From Streptomyces flavofungini (lineage in GTDB: Bacteria > Actinomycetota > Actinomycetes > Streptomycetales > Streptomycetaceae), in NCBI RefSeq assembly GCF_014650815.1, contig NZ_BMVR01000005.1, forward strand, positions 503,484-567,483: 64,000 bases of DNA, given 5' to 3'. Made by a program: the position numbers and the translations under genes. Under the pieces are notes generated by a model that did not search any database, was not told where the DNA came from, and saw only the letters and a program-made list of their open reading frames with translations. This document shows, in pieces, positions 36,643-47,600 of the stretch (position 1 is its first letter; each line of letters begins with the position of its first letter).

Positions 36643-38256
36643 CTACCGTCCACGCGCCCCGCGAGCCCCCGCCAGGATGAACGGCTCCACCGCCTCGTAG
36701 CGGGCCCGTTGCTCGCGCTGGACCGGGGGGCGGGACGTGACGGTGCCGAGCCAGCCCAGGAGGAAGCCGAGGGGGATGGAGGCGAGGCCGGTGGTGGTGA
36801 AGGGGAACCAGTTGAAGTCGTGGGCGGGGAAGGCGGCGTTGGGGGAGCCGGAGACCAGGTTGGTGCCGGTCATGAGGACGACGCAGCCGACGGTGCCGCC
36901 GATGAGGGTCCACAGGAGGCCCGCCCGGGTGAAGCGGCGCCAGAACAGGGTGTAGATCAGGGCGGGGGCCAGTACCGACGCGCCCAGGCAGAACGACAGG
37001 GTCACCAGCGGCTGGAGGCTGCGGTCCTGGATGAGGACGGCGAGGGTGATCGCCAGGGCGCCCACGGCCAGGGCGCAGCCGCGGGCGAGCGTCATCTCCT
37101 TGCGGGGCGGCAGGTCGCGGCGGCAGGCCGCGAACACGTCGTGTGCGAGGGAGTTGGCGCAGGCCAGGATCATGCCGGCCACCGAGGCGAGCAGGGTGAG
37201 GAAGATCGCGGTGGCCACTGTGGTGAAGAGGAGGGTTTCCGCGGTCGACGCGTCCGGGCCGAACACCGCCCGCGTACCCAGGAGATAGGCCGTGTTCCCC
37301 TGCGCGTCGTGCGCCGACACCGCCGCCCGCCCGAGCATCGCCGTCGTACCGAAACCGATCACCGTGATGATCAGGACGAAGAGGGCGACCGACGACACCG
37401 CCCAGGACAAGGAGCGCCGTATCTCGGGGGCGCTGCGGGCCGTGTACATGCGCATCGTGATGTGCGGCAGGCACGCCCCGCCGAGCACCACCGTCAGCTC
37501 GGAGCTGATCATGTCCAGGCGTGGCGCCGCCCCGCCGTCGAACTGCAGCCCCGACCGGAGGTACGCGGGCCCCAGTTCGCTGCCGCGCTGCGCGGCGGCG
37601 AGCAGCGCCCCGGGGTCCCAGTCGAAGCGGCGCAGGATCAGTACGGCGACGACCGTGCCGGAGCCCAGCAGGATCACGATCTTGAGGATCTGGATGAGCG
37701 CGGTGCCCTTCATGCCCCCGATCGCCGCGTAGCTGATCATCAGCGCCCCGAGCGCGATCACGCACCCGGTCTTCAGGCCGGGGCTCGAGAACCCCAGGAT
37801 GAACGCCAGCAGATCGCCCGCGCCCGCCAGTTGGACCAGCATGAGGGGGAGCAGGGCGGCCAGCGTCGCCGCGCAGGCGGTGGCGCGCACCACCCGGCCC
37901 GGCATCCGGCGCGCCAGTACGTCCCCCATCGTGAACCTGCCCGCGTTCCTGAGCGGTTCGGCCAGCAGGAACATCAGGAGCATCAGGGAGAGCGACGTGC
38001 TCAGGGCCAGGACCACGCCGTCGTAGCCGAGCAGCGCGATCACGCCGGTCGTGCCGAGCACGGACGCGGCGGAGATGTAGTCGCCCGCGATGGCCAGGCC
38101 GTTGCGCAGCGGCGTGAGGCTGCCGTACCCGGTGTAGAACTCGCCGAGCCCGTCGCGGTCCGGGCCCGTCATCACGCACAGCAGCAGCGTCAGCGTGACG
38201 ACGGCGGTGAAGGCCACCAGGGACATGCTCTGCGCGGTGTCAGCGGCGCTCGTCAC
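36643..38256 (-). CDS. Cation/acetate-type sodium:solute symporter (ActP-like)
   Basis: 537 residues with about 13 membrane helices, SSS family: YTGYGSLTPLRNGLAIAGDYISAASVLGTTGVIALLGYDG is the ActP-like TM1-TM2 region, and ISYAAIGGMKGTALIQILKIVIL the conserved centre. It takes up acetate or another short carboxylate with a cation; substrate inferred from family. The GTG at 38256 overlaps the DUF485 gene by 17 bp, the usual DUF485-SSS pair. Confidence 0.92.
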   Translation of the reverse strand: MTSAADTAQSMSLVAFTAVVTLTLLLCVMTGPDRDGLGEFYTGYGSLTPLRNGLAIAGDYISAASVLGTTGVIALLGYDGVVLALSTSLSLMLLMFLLAEPLRNAGRFTMGDVLARRMPGRVVRATACAATLAALLPLMLVQLAGAGDLLAFILGFSSPGLKTGCVIALGALMISYAAIGGMKGTALIQILKIVILLGSGTVVAVLILRRFDWDPGALLAAAQRGSELGPAYLRSGLQFDGGAAPRLDMISSELTVVLGGACLPHITMRMYTARSAPEIRRSLSWAVSSVALFVLIITVIGFGTTAMLGRAAVSAHDAQGNTAYLLGTRAVFGPDASTAETLLFTTVATAIFLTLLASVAGMILACANSLAHDVFAACRRDLPPRKEMTLARGCALAVGALAITLAVLIQDRSLQPLVTLSFCLGASVLAPALIYTLFWRRFTRAGLLWTLIGGTVGCVVLMTGTNLVSGSPNAAFPAHDFNWFPFTTTGLASIPLGFLLGWLGTVTSRPPVQREQRARYEAVEPFILAGARGARGR

Positions 38257-38653
38257 GGCTCGCCTCCAGTTCCGCCAGCTTGCGCAGGCGCGCGGCGAGT
38301 TGGTCGAGCCGTCGCCGCGCCGTGAACTCGTACAGCGCTATGGCGGCGCACATCACCGGCAGTTGTACGAGGCCGAGCAGCAGCCCCGTCGTCAGGCCGC
38401 CGGAGACCTCGCTGTTCATGAGCGACGGCGCGCAGCCGGACAGGGTGAGGAAGAGGGTGAAGTAGCCGAGCGCGGTGAGGGTGGCGACGCGGCGCTGGCG
38501 GCGGTAGGCGGTGCGCAGGACGCGCAGGTCACGGTGGTTGCCGAGCGCGGGGTGGCGGGGTGCGGAGCGGGGTGGGGGTGGTGGCGGTGGGGGGACGGGC
38601 TGCCAGGGGTAGGTGGCGTACGACGGGGACGAGTCGTGCGGAGGGCGGGTCAT
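38240..38653 (-). CDS. DUF485-type membrane partner of the symporter
   Basis: 137 residues: a Pro-rich N-terminal tail, then DLRVLRTAYRRQRRVATLTALGYFTLFLTLSGCAPSLMN and a second helix (GLTTGLLLGLVQLPVMCAAIALYEF), the DUF485 two-helix layout. Its partner is the overlapping ActP-like symporter downstream. AGGAGA lies upstream of the ATG at 38653. In other bacteria the same pair (YjcH-ActP) is cotranscribed. Confidence 0.88.
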   Translation of the reverse strand: MTRPPHDSSPSYATYPWQPVPPPPPPPPRSAPRHPALGNHRDLRVLRTAYRRQRRVATLTALGYFTLFLTLSGCAPSLMNSEVSGGLTTGLLLGLVQLPVMCAAIALYEFTARRRLDQLAARLRKLAELEASRDERR

Positions 38654-38858
38654 CCCGGTTCTCCTCTCCAAGCGCGGCTTCGGTCCGGTGCGGACCGCGA
38701 GGGAGCGAGGGGCGAGAACGCTACTTGCTGGTAGAGGGGGCGCGCGGGGTTTTCGCCATACTGGTCGGTCGGTATGGGTTCGGTGGGGGTCTCGGCGGGC
38801 GGCGAATGGGTCAACCAGGGCTTTTGGGACGGGTGTTGAGTGTCAGGGGCACCGAGTT

Positions 38859-40496
38859 TCAGCCGGGTGTGCCGGGTGTATCGGTCGTGCCGGGGGCGCT
38901 GGACGTGCCGGGGGCGCTGGGCGTGCTGGGCGCGCCGGGCCCCTCCGGTGCCCCCGACTCCGCCGGTGCCTCCTGGATGACGGGGAACCGTCGCGGCGCC
39001 ACGAACAGCAGCACCAGCAGGCACACCACCGCCGCGCACGCCGCGCCCACGTACACGGCGTCGACGGCCGCGTCGACCGCGCGCCGCAGCCGGTCCGCGT
39101 CCGCCACCGAGTCCGGGTCGTCCAGCGCCTTCGCCACCGCGTCCAGCGAGCCCGCGCCGCCGAGCTTCGCGCTGAGCACCCCGTTGGCGACCGCGCCGAA
39201 CAGCGCGGCGCCGACCGTCTGGCCGATCTGGCGGCAGAACAGGACGGAGGCGGTGGTCGTGCCGCGCTCCGCCCAGCCGACGGTCGACTGGACGCCGACG
39301 ATCAGCGGGAGTTGGAAGAGGCCGAGCGCCGCGCCGAGCAGCAGCATGAGCAGGGCGGGCTGCCAGGCCGAGCCGGGGTAGGGAAGGAGCGGGAAGGCGA
39401 ACAGGACGCACGCGGCGGCGCCGATGCCGAGCATCGCGGTGTTGCGGAAGCCGATGCGCCGGTACACGTGCTGGCTGAGCGCCGCCGACACCGGCCAGCT
39501 CAGGGTCATCACGGAGAGCACGAAACCGGCGGCCATGGGCGCGAGTTGGAGCACCGACTGGGCGTACGTCGGCAGGAAGACCGTGGGCGCCACCATCACC
39601 AGGCCGAGCGAGCCGAGCGCGAGGTTCACGGCGGCGATGGGGCGGCGCCGCCACACCCAGCCCGGGATGATCGGGTCGGCCGCGCGCCGCTCGATGACGA
39701 CGACGGCCACGACGCACGACAGCCCGCCCGCGAACAGCGCGAGCGACGGCGCGGACAGCCAGCCCCAGGCGACCCCACCCTGCACGAGCGCGGTCAACAG
39801 CACGCCCCCGGCGGCGAAGACGGCGAGCGCTCCGGGCCAGTCGATACGTTTCCACACCTCGCCGCGCGACCCGGGCGCCCCGGCCGTACGGGCGGGTTCG
39901 TGCAGGTGGCGAACGATCAGCCACAGTGCGAGCGCACCGATCGGCAGGTTGATCAGGAAAATCCAGCGCCAGTCCGTGTACGCGGTGATGAGGCCGCCCA
40001 CCGCGGGGCCCGCGACCGCCGAAGTGGCCCACACCGTCGACAGCCTGGCCTGTATCTTCGGGCGCTCCTTGAGCGGGTACAGGTCGGCGGCGAGGGTCTG
40101 GACGGTGCCCTGGAGGGCGCCGCCGCCGAGGCCCTGGACGACGCGGAAGGCGATCAGGGCGCCCATGTTCCAGGCGAGCGCGCACAGGGCCGAGCCGAGC
40201 AGGAACAGGACGCAGCCCGCGATCAGGACGGGCTTGCGGCCGAAGGTGTCGGAGAGCTTGCCGTACACCGGCAGGGTGACCGTCGCGGCGAGCAGATAGC
40301 CGGAGAACAGCCAGGAGAAGACGGAGAAGCCGCCGAGGGTGCCGACGATCTGCGGGACGGCCGTCGAGACGATGGTGGCGTCGAGGGCGGCGAGCGCCAT
40401 GACGAGCATGAGCGCGGCGACGACGGCTCCGCGCCGGTCCGGGCGGCGGTCGTGCACGTGGTCCGGCCCGGGTGTCCCCGCCTCGTCCTGCGGCAT
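38859..40496 (-). CDS. DHA2 (14-TM) MFS drug exporter
   Basis: 545 residues of the EmrB/QacA type. Motifs are LDATIVSTAVPQIVGTLGGF (TM1, motif D1), GKLSDTFGRKPVLI (motif A) and GPAVGGLITAYTDWRWIFLINLPIG (motif C region). About 14 helices are followed by a Pro/Ser/Thr/Gly-rich tail. It exports hydrophobic drugs using the proton gradient. It is transcribed away from the ABC operon across a 477-bp region. No regulator is adjacent. Confidence 0.93.
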   Translation of the reverse strand: MPQDEAGTPGPDHVHDRRPDRRGAVVAALMLVMALAALDATIVSTAVPQIVGTLGGFSVFSWLFSGYLLAATVTLPVYGKLSDTFGRKPVLIAGCVLFLLGSALCALAWNMGALIAFRVVQGLGGGALQGTVQTLAADLYPLKERPKIQARLSTVWATSAVAGPAVGGLITAYTDWRWIFLINLPIGALALWLIVRHLHEPARTAGAPGSRGEVWKRIDWPGALAVFAAGGVLLTALVQGGVAWGWLSAPSLALFAGGLSCVVAVVVIERRAADPIIPGWVWRRRPIAAVNLALGSLGLVMVAPTVFLPTYAQSVLQLAPMAAGFVLSVMTLSWPVSAALSQHVYRRIGFRNTAMLGIGAAACVLFAFPLLPYPGSAWQPALLMLLLGAALGLFQLPLIVGVQSTVGWAERGTTTASVLFCRQIGQTVGAALFGAVANGVLSAKLGGAGSLDAVAKALDDPDSVADADRLRRAVDAAVDAVYVGAACAAVVCLLVLLFVAPRRFPVIQEAPAESGAPEGPGAPSTPSAPGTSSAPGTTDTPGTPG

Positions 40497-40973
40497 CCCA
40501 AGATTCCTTCCCCCTGCACCTATTGCCTCGGGTCACCTTCTCACCGGTCGGGCCCCTGAGGGGAGGGTGGAGGTTCTCTCGGCAGACAGGAGGGGATCCC
40601 GGTCGGCGAGAGGGTGGAGCGACCCTGAGAAGCGCTCCACCGCCGGGTGGAGATCCCCTAGGGGGACCTCCGTACTACGGACAGGGAGACGTTGGTACCG
40701 GCGGAGGACGAGAGCGTCTGACCTGGTCCTTAGATTGGCTTTATGCCGCGGGGCCGGAGCACGGGCCCCGAGCACTGAGACGAACCTCAGCTTCGGGGGT
40801 GGGGTTTTCCCCAGCAAAAGACTGCGCTCTGCACCAGGGCGTCGGAGTACCCCCGCGGACCAGACTGATCCACGTGAGCAAGGGGTACGACCGGCGGCCC
40901 GGCGGGCGGTCGGGCAAGCGCAGCAGGCAGTGCGGCACCGGGCTCATCTCATCACCGACATAGGAGACTTACC
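40497..40973. other. 477-bp divergent regulatory region, MFS/ABC
   Basis: It holds no convincing gene. Regulatory-looking elements are three GGGTGGAG direct repeats (40565, 40612, 40645), a 9-bp stem GGTGGAGCG/CGCTCCACC (40613-40641) and the palindrome CCCCTAGGGG at 40655-40664. AGGAGA ribosome site just before 40974. Probably carries both divergent promoters. Confidence 0.55.
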
Positions 40974-41762
40974 GTGACAACGGCTGTGACCACTCCCAGG
41001 CACGGGGGTACTGGAGGGCGTACGGCCGTGGCGGCTCGGGCACGCCAGGTCGTCAAGGCGTATGGCACCGGCGAGACCCGCGTCGTGGCCCTCGACCACA
41101 TCGACGTGGACATCGCCCGCGGGCAGTTCACCGCGATCATGGGCCCGTCCGGGTCCGGCAAGTCCACGCTGATGCACTGCCTCGCGGGCCTCGACACCGT
41201 CTCCTCCGGGCAGATCTATCTGGACGAGACCGAGATCACCGGCCTGAAGGACAAGAAGCTCACGCAACTGCGCCGGGACCGGATCGGCTTCATCTTCCAG
41301 GCGTTCAACCTGCTGCCGACGCTCAACGCCATCGAGAACATCACGCTCCCGATGGACATAGCGGGCCGCAAGCCCGACCGCGGCTGGCTGGACCAGGTCG
41401 TCGAGACCGTCGGCCTCGCCGGACGCCTCAAGCACCGCCCGACCGAGCTGTCCGGCGGCCAGCAGCAGCGCGTCGCCGTGGCCCGCGCCCTGGCGTCCCG
41501 CCCGGAGATCATCTTCGGCGACGAGCCGACCGGAAACCTGGACTCCCGCGCGGGCGCCGAGGTCCTCGGCTTCCTGCGCCGCTCGGTGACCGAGCTGGGC
41601 CAGACCATCGTGATGGTCACGCACGACCCGGTCGCCGCGTCGTACGCGGACCGGGTGCTGTATCTCGCGGACGGCCGCATCGTCGACGAGATGTACAACC
41701 CCACCGCGGACCAGGTCCTGGACCGCATGAAGCACTTCGACGCCCGGGGGCGCACGTCATGA
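40974..41762 (+). CDS. ABC transporter ATP-binding protein (MacB/LolD type)
   Basis: 262 residues with Walker A GPSGSGKST, the Q-loop FQAFNLLPTLNAIENI, signature LSGGQQQRVAVARAL and Walker B IIFGDEPTGNLDS. It energises the FtsX/MacB-type permease downstream. GTG start at 40974. Its stop overlaps the permease ATG (ATGA). A Ser/Thr/Arg-rich N-terminal tail precedes the ATPase at about residue 20. Confidence 0.95.
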   Translation: MTTAVTTPRHGGTGGRTAVAARARQVVKAYGTGETRVVALDHIDVDIARGQFTAIMGPSGSGKSTLMHCLAGLDTVSSGQIYLDETEITGLKDKKLTQLRRDRIGFIFQAFNLLPTLNAIENITLPMDIAGRKPDRGWLDQVVETVGLAGRLKHRPTELSGGQQQRVAVARALASRPEIIFGDEPTGNLDSRAGAEVLGFLRRSVTELGQTIVMVTHDPVAASYADRVLYLADGRIVDEMYNPTADQVLDRMKHFDARGRTS

Positions 41763-44344
41763 CCGTCCTCAAGACCTCGATGCGCAACTTCCTCGCGCAC
41801 AAGGGACGCATGGCGCTCTCCGCGGTCGCCGTCGTCCTCTCGGTGGCCTTCGTGTGCGGCACGCTCGTCTTCTCGGACACGATGAGCACCACCTTCGACA
41901 AGCTCTTCGCGGCGACGTCCTCCGACGTCACCGTCAAGCCCAAGGACGCCGGGGACGGCGGCGACGAGGGGCCGAAGACCGGCAAGCCCGAGACGCTGCC
42001 CGCCTCCGTGATCGCCCAGGTCAAGAAGGCCGACGGCGTGAAGTCCGTCGAGGGCGGCATCACCAGCGACAGCGTCACAGTCGCCGACTCCAGGAACAAG
42101 AACATGGGCCCGTCCAGCGGCGCCCCCACCCTCGCGGGCAACTGGACGAAGAACGACCTGCGTTCCATGGAGATCACCTCCGGGCACGCCCCGCGCGGAC
42201 CCACCCAGGTGATGGTCGACGCCGACACCGCCGACAAGCACGACCTCAAGATCGGCGACGAGCTGCGCACCATCACCGCCGCCGGTGACTTCAAGGCGAA
42301 GATCTCAGGCATCGCCACCTTCAAGGTGACCAACCCGGGCGCGGCCGTCTTCTACTTCGACACCGAGACCGCCCAGCGCGAACTGCTCGGCGCCACCGGC
42401 CGGTTCACCCACCTGAGCATCAACGCCGCGAGCGGCTTCAGCGACCAGCAGGTGAAGGACAACGTCACCAGGACGCTCGCCGGTGACGCCGCCGCGTACA
42501 AGGTCAAGACGCAGAAGGAGAGCGCGGACGACGACCGCAAGTCCGTCGGCGGCTTCCTGGACGTGATGAAGTACGCGATGCTCGGCTTCGCCGGGATCGC
42601 CTTCCTCGTCGGCATCTTCCTCATCATCAACACCTTCTCGATGCTGGTCGCCCAGCGCACCCGCGAGATCGGCCTGATGCGGGCCATCGGCTCCAGCCGC
42701 AAGCAGGTCAACCGCTCGGTCCTGGTCGAGGCGCTGCTCCTGGGCGTGGTCGGCTCGATCCTCGGCGTCGGCGCGGGCATCGGCCTCGCGGTCGGCCTGA
42801 TGAAGCTGATGTCCGGCGTGGGCATGGAGCTGTCCACGAAGGACCTCACCATCGCCTGGACGACCCCCGTGGTGGGCCTGGCGCTCGGCATCATCGTCAC
42901 CGTCCTCGCCGCGTATCTCCCGGCCCGCCGGGCAGGCAAGGTCTCCCCGATGGCCGCGCTGCGCGACGCCGGTACGCCGGCCGACGGCAAGGCCAGCGCG
43001 CTGCGGGCCCTGATCGGACTCGTCCTCACCGGCGCCGGAGGCTTCGCCCTCTACACCGCCGGGCAGGCGGACAAGGCCAGCGAGGGCTCCCTGCTCCTGG
43101 GCGGCGGCGTCGTCCTCAGCCTCATCGGCTTCGTGGTCATCGGCCCGGTCCTCGCCTCCTTCGTGGTCCGGGTGATCAGCGCGCTGATCCTGCGGATGTT
43201 CGGCCCCGTCGGCCGCATGGCCGAGCGGAACGCGCTGCGCAACCCGCGTCGTACGGGTGCCACGGGCGCCGCCCTGATGATCGGCCTCGCCCTGGTGGCC
43301 TGCCTCTCCGTGGTCGGTTCCTCGATGGTCGCCTCGGCCACGGACGAGCTGGACAAGTCGGTGGGCGCGGACTTCATCATCCAGGCCGGCTCGCAGAGCC
43401 TCACGGCCAAGGCCGAGGACAAGCTGAAGAAGACTCCGTACATCTCGCACTTCACCCGCAACAAGGAGATCAACGCCGACCTCACCCTGCCGGACGGCAA
43501 GACCAGCAAGGACGCGGAGCTCAGCGCCGCCGACCCGACGTACGCGAAGGACCTGCGCCGCGACACCGTCGCCGGTGAGCAGTCCGCCGCCTACGGCAAG
43601 GGCGCGATGTCGGTGGGCGAGGACTTCGCCAAGAAGCACCACCTGAAGGTCGGCGACAAGCTGAAGGTCGACTTCGACCACGGCCGCACCGCCGAGCTGA
43701 AGCTCGCCGCGATCACGTCGGAGGACGGGTCGTTCGACAAGGGCGCGATGTACGTGAACATCGCCACGGTCGAGCAGTACGTGCCCGCCAACCGGATGCC
43801 GCTGACCGAGATCGCCTTCGCCAAGGCCGTCGACGGCAAGCAGGAGCAGGCCTACCAGGCCCTCAAGGACACCCTGAAGACCTACCCGCAGTACAAGGTG
43901 CAGGACCAGACCGACTTCAAGCAGAGCCTGAAGGACCAGGTCGGCCAGATGCTGAACATGGTCTACGGCCTCCTCGGCCTCGCGATCATCGTCGCCATCC
44001 TGGGAGTCGTGAACACCCTGGCCCTCTCGGTGGTCGAGCGGACCCGCGAGATCGGGCTGATGCGGGCCATCGGGCTCTCCCGCCGCCAGCTGCGCCGCAT
44101 GATCCGACTGGAGTCGGTGGTCATCGCCCTCTTCGGTGCCCTCCTCGGCCTCGGCCTGGGCATGGGCTGGGGCGCGACGGCCCAGAAGCTGCTCGCCCTG
44201 GAGGGCCTGAAGGTCCTGGAGATCCCCTGGACGACGATCATCACGGTCTTCATCGGCTCGGCCTTCGTGGGCCTGTTCGCCGCGCTGGTGCCCGCGTTCC
44301 GGGCGGGCCGGATGAACGTCCTGAACGCGATCGCCACCGAATAG
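41759..44344 (+). CDS. FtsX-family ABC permease (MacB-like, two permease cores)
   Basis: 861 residues. One N-terminal helix, a ~220-residue external domain, three helices including FAGIAFLVGIFLIINTFSMLVAQRTREIGLMRAIGSS, a central pair, a second external domain and a second FtsX core (LLGLAIIVAILGVVNTLALSVVERTREIGLMRAIGLSRRQL). This is the large Streptomyces-type duplicated FtsX permease. Together with the ATPase it forms an exporter or an envelope mechanotransmission system; the substrate is unknown. Closed by the long hairpin at 44375. Confidence 0.94.
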   Translation: MTVLKTSMRNFLAHKGRMALSAVAVVLSVAFVCGTLVFSDTMSTTFDKLFAATSSDVTVKPKDAGDGGDEGPKTGKPETLPASVIAQVKKADGVKSVEGGITSDSVTVADSRNKNMGPSSGAPTLAGNWTKNDLRSMEITSGHAPRGPTQVMVDADTADKHDLKIGDELRTITAAGDFKAKISGIATFKVTNPGAAVFYFDTETAQRELLGATGRFTHLSINAASGFSDQQVKDNVTRTLAGDAAAYKVKTQKESADDDRKSVGGFLDVMKYAMLGFAGIAFLVGIFLIINTFSMLVAQRTREIGLMRAIGSSRKQVNRSVLVEALLLGVVGSILGVGAGIGLAVGLMKLMSGVGMELSTKDLTIAWTTPVVGLALGIIVTVLAAYLPARRAGKVSPMAALRDAGTPADGKASALRALIGLVLTGAGGFALYTAGQADKASEGSLLLGGGVVLSLIGFVVIGPVLASFVVRVISALILRMFGPVGRMAERNALRNPRRTGATGAALMIGLALVACLSVVGSSMVASATDELDKSVGADFIIQAGSQSLTAKAEDKLKKTPYISHFTRNKEINADLTLPDGKTSKDAELSAADPTYAKDLRRDTVAGEQSAAYGKGAMSVGEDFAKKHHLKVGDKLKVDFDHGRTAELKLAAITSEDGSFDKGAMYVNIATVEQYVPANRMPLTEIAFAKAVDGKQEQAYQALKDTLKTYPQYKVQDQTDFKQSLKDQVGQMLNMVYGLLGLAIIVAILGVVNTLALSVVERTREIGLMRAIGLSRRQLRRMIRLESVVIALFGALLGLGLGMGWGATAQKLLALEGLKVLEIPWTTIITVFIGSAFVGLFAALVPAFRAGRMNVLNAIATE

Positions 44345-44374
44345 CCACTGCGACGGGGGAACGGGGGAACGGGG

Positions 44375-44418
44375 GAGGGCCGGGGTCAGGGGGAACATTC
44401 CCCCTGACCCCGGCCCTC
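44375..44418 (+). terminator. Very long perfect hairpin after the ABC operon
   Basis: A 21-bp perfect stem GAGGGCCGGGGTCAGGGGGAA/TTCCCCCTGACCCCGGCCCTC with only CA between the arms. Confidence 0.85.
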
Positions 44419-44560
44419 GGCATAGGGGGCTGCGCCCCTTTCCCCTGCCTCATCGGCCCTCCGGGAGCCGCGGAGCGGCGTTTGGCGGGCCCGGGGGGCG
44501 GCAGCCCTCTGGTTTCGGGAAGGGGCGGGATCGGGGAGCCCCGGGCAGGGCCCATCCCGA
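44419..44560. repeat. Second copy of the intergenic GC-rich repeat element
   Basis: It shares GGTTTCGGGAAGGGGCGGGA and the GGGGCGGCAG...GGGCTGC...CCC arms with the element at 14068-14289, with about 20 consecutive matching bases around TTTCGGGAAGGGGCGGGA. It is more degraded, with the left arm mostly lost. Confidence 0.6.
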
Positions 44561-44683
44561 GCCGGTCGTTCGGAAAGGTGATCGCCCCCGCGCCGACGTA
44601 CCCTGGACACCCCCGGCCCGTGCGACGAGTCGGGCTGTTCGCGTTGTTCGCATCGTTCTCTGCCCCGGACTGGATGCCCCTTC

Positions 44684-47600
44684 ATGAGCCTGCACGGACT
44701 GCTGGACGTCGTCGTCGAGGACGCGGCCCTCACCGAAGCGGTGAAGGCCGCGGCCGACGGCAACCGGCATCACATCGACCTCGTCGGCCCCCCGGCCGCC
44801 CGCCCCTTCGCCGTGGCGGCGCTCGCCCGGGAGGCCCGCCGGACGGTCCTCGCGGTGACGGCCACGGGCCGCGAGGCGGAGGACCTGGCCGCGGCGCTGC
44901 GGACGGTGCTGCCGCCGGAGGGGGTCGTGGAGTACCCGTCGTGGGAGACGCTGCCGCACGAGCGGCTGTCCCCGCGCTCGGACACGGTGGGCCGCCGTCT
45001 CGCGGTCCTGCGCCGCCTGGCGCACCCGCGCCTGGACGACGCGGCGGACCCGGAGACGGGCCCCGTGTCGGTGGTGGTGGCGCCGGTGCGCTCCGTACTG
45101 CAGCCGCAGGTCAAGGGGCTCGGGGACCTGGAGCCGGTGGCGCTGCGCACGGGCGAGTCGGCGGACCTGAACGAGACGGTCCAGGCCCTGGCCGCGGCGG
45201 CGTACGCGCGCGTGGAGCTGGTCGAGAAGCGCGGCGAGTTCGCCGTCCGCGGAGGCATCCTCGATGTCTTCCCGCCCACCGAGGAGCACCCCTTGCGGGT
45301 GGAGTTCTGGGGCGACGACATCGAGGAGATCCGCTACTTCAAGGTCGCCGACCAGCGCTCCCTGGAGATCGCGGAGCACGGCCTGTGGGCGCCGCCGTGC
45401 CGCGAGCTGCTGCTCACCGAGGAGGTCAGGGGACGGGCCGCGGCACTGGCGGAGCAGCACCCGGAGCTCGGCGAGCTGCTCGGGAAGATCGCCGAGGGCA
45501 TCGCCGTGGAGGGCATGGAGTCCCTGGCACCGGTCCTGGTGGACGACATGGAGCTGCTGCTCGACGTGCTGCCGAAGGGCTCGATGGCGCTGGTCTGCGA
45601 CCCGGAGCGGGTACGGACGCGGGCCGCGGACCTGGTGGCGACCAGCCAGGAGTTCCTGCAGGCGAGCTGGGCCGCGACGGCCGGCGGCGGTGAGGCCCCG
45701 ATCGACGTGGGCGCGGCCTCGCTGTGGGGCATCGCGGACGTCCGGGACCGGGCCCGCGAGCTGGGCATGATGTGGTGGTCGGTGAGCCCGTTCGCCGCCG
45801 ACGAGACGCCCGATCCGCAGGACCTGGCGGACGCCGACACCCTGAAGCTCGGCATGCACGCCCCGGAGACGTACCGCGGGGACACCGCGAAGGCCCTCGC
45901 CGACACCAAGGGCTGGCTCGCCGACGGCTGGCGCACGGTGTACGTGACGGAGGGCCACGGCCCGGCCGCCCGCACCGCCGAGGTCCTGGGCGGTGAGGGC
46001 ATCGCGGCCCGCCTGGACGCCGACCTCACCGAGCTCACCCCGTCCGTGGTGCACGTGGCGTGCGGCTCCATCGACTACGGCTTCGTCGACCCGGCGTTGA
46101 AGCTGGCCGTCCTGACGGAGACCGACCTCACCGGCCAGAAGGCGGCGGGCAAGGACGGGCAGCGCATGCCCGCCCGGCGCCGCAAGACCATCGACCCGCT
46201 GACCCTGGAGCCGGGCGACTACATCGTCCACGAGCAGCACGGCGTCGGCCGCTACATCGAGATGGTGCAGCGCACGGTCCAGGGCGCGACCCGTGAGTAC
46301 CTGGTCGTGGAGTACGCCCCCGCCAAGCGCGGCCAGCCCGGCGACCGCCTGTACATCCCCACCGACCAGCTGGAGCAGATCACCAAGTACGTGGGCGGCG
46401 AGGCCCCGACCCTGCACCGCCTCGGCGGCGCCGACTGGACGAAGACCAAGGCGCGCGCGAAGAAGGCGGTCAAGGAGATCGCCGCCGACCTGATCAAGCT
46501 GTACAGCGCGCGGATGGCGGCCCCCGGCCACACCTTCGGCCCGGACACGCCCTGGCAGCGCGAGCTGGAGGACGCCTTCCCGTACGCGGAGACGCCCGAC
46601 CAGCTCACCACCATCGCCGAGGTCAAGGAGGACATGGAGAAGTCGGTCCCGATGGACCGGCTGATCTGCGGCGACGTGGGCTACGGCAAGACGGAGATCG
46701 CGGTCCGCGCGGCCTTCAAGGCGGTGCAGGACGGCAAGCAGGTCGCGGTGCTCGTGCCCACGACGCTCCTGGTGCAGCAGCACTTCGGCACGTTCTCCGA
46801 GCGGTACTCGCAATTCCCGGTGAACGTACGGGCGCTGAGCCGCTTCCAGAGCGACACCGAGTCCAAGGCGACCCTGGCGGGCCTGAAGGACGGCGCCGTC
46901 GACATCGTCATCGGCACCCACCGCCTGTTCTCCTCCGAGACCAAGTTCAAGGACCTGGGCCTGGTCATCGTCGACGAGGAGCAGCGGTTCGGCGTCGAGC
47001 ACAAGGAACAGCTGAAGAAGCTGCGCGCGAACGTCGACGTCCTGACGATGTCGGCGACGCCCATCCCCCGTACGCTCGAAATGGCCGTGACCGGCATCCG
47101 CGAGATGTCGACGATCACGACCCCGCCGGAGGAGCGGCACCCGGTGCTGACCTTCGTCGGGCCGTACGAGGAGAAGCAGATCGGCGCGGCCATCCGGCGC
47201 GAACTCCTGCGCGAGGGCCAGGTCTTCTACATCCACAACCGGGTCGAGTCCATCGACCGGGCGGCGGCCCGGCTGCGCGACATCGTGCCGGAGGCGCGCA
47301 TCGCGACCGCCCACGGCCAGATGTCCGAACAGGCCCTGGAGCAGGTCGTCGTGGACTTCTGGGAGAAGAAGTTCGACGTGCTCGTCTCGACGACGATCGT
47401 CGAGTCCGGCATCGACATCTCCAACGCCAACACCCTCATCGTGGAGCGCGGCGACAACTTCGGTCTGAGCCAGCTGCACCAGCTGCGCGGCCGCGTCGGG
47501 CGTGGCCGCGAGCGCGGGTACGCGTACTTCCTGTACCCGCCGGAGAAGCCGCTGACCGAGACCGCCCACGAGCGGCTCGCGACGATCGCCCAGCACACGG

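Larger units (their letters stand above)
44345..44683. other. 339-bp intergenic region, ABC permease/mfd
   Basis: It carries a CGGGGGAA triple repeat (44352-44375), the 21-bp hairpin, a copy of the intergenic element described at 44419-44560, and the presumed mfd promoter. No gene is supported. Confidence 0.6.

Noticed and set aside
40533..40963. Small open frames in the 477-bp region before the ABC operon
   Set aside because: No ribosome site, no recognisable protein and atypical composition; the region looks regulatory.
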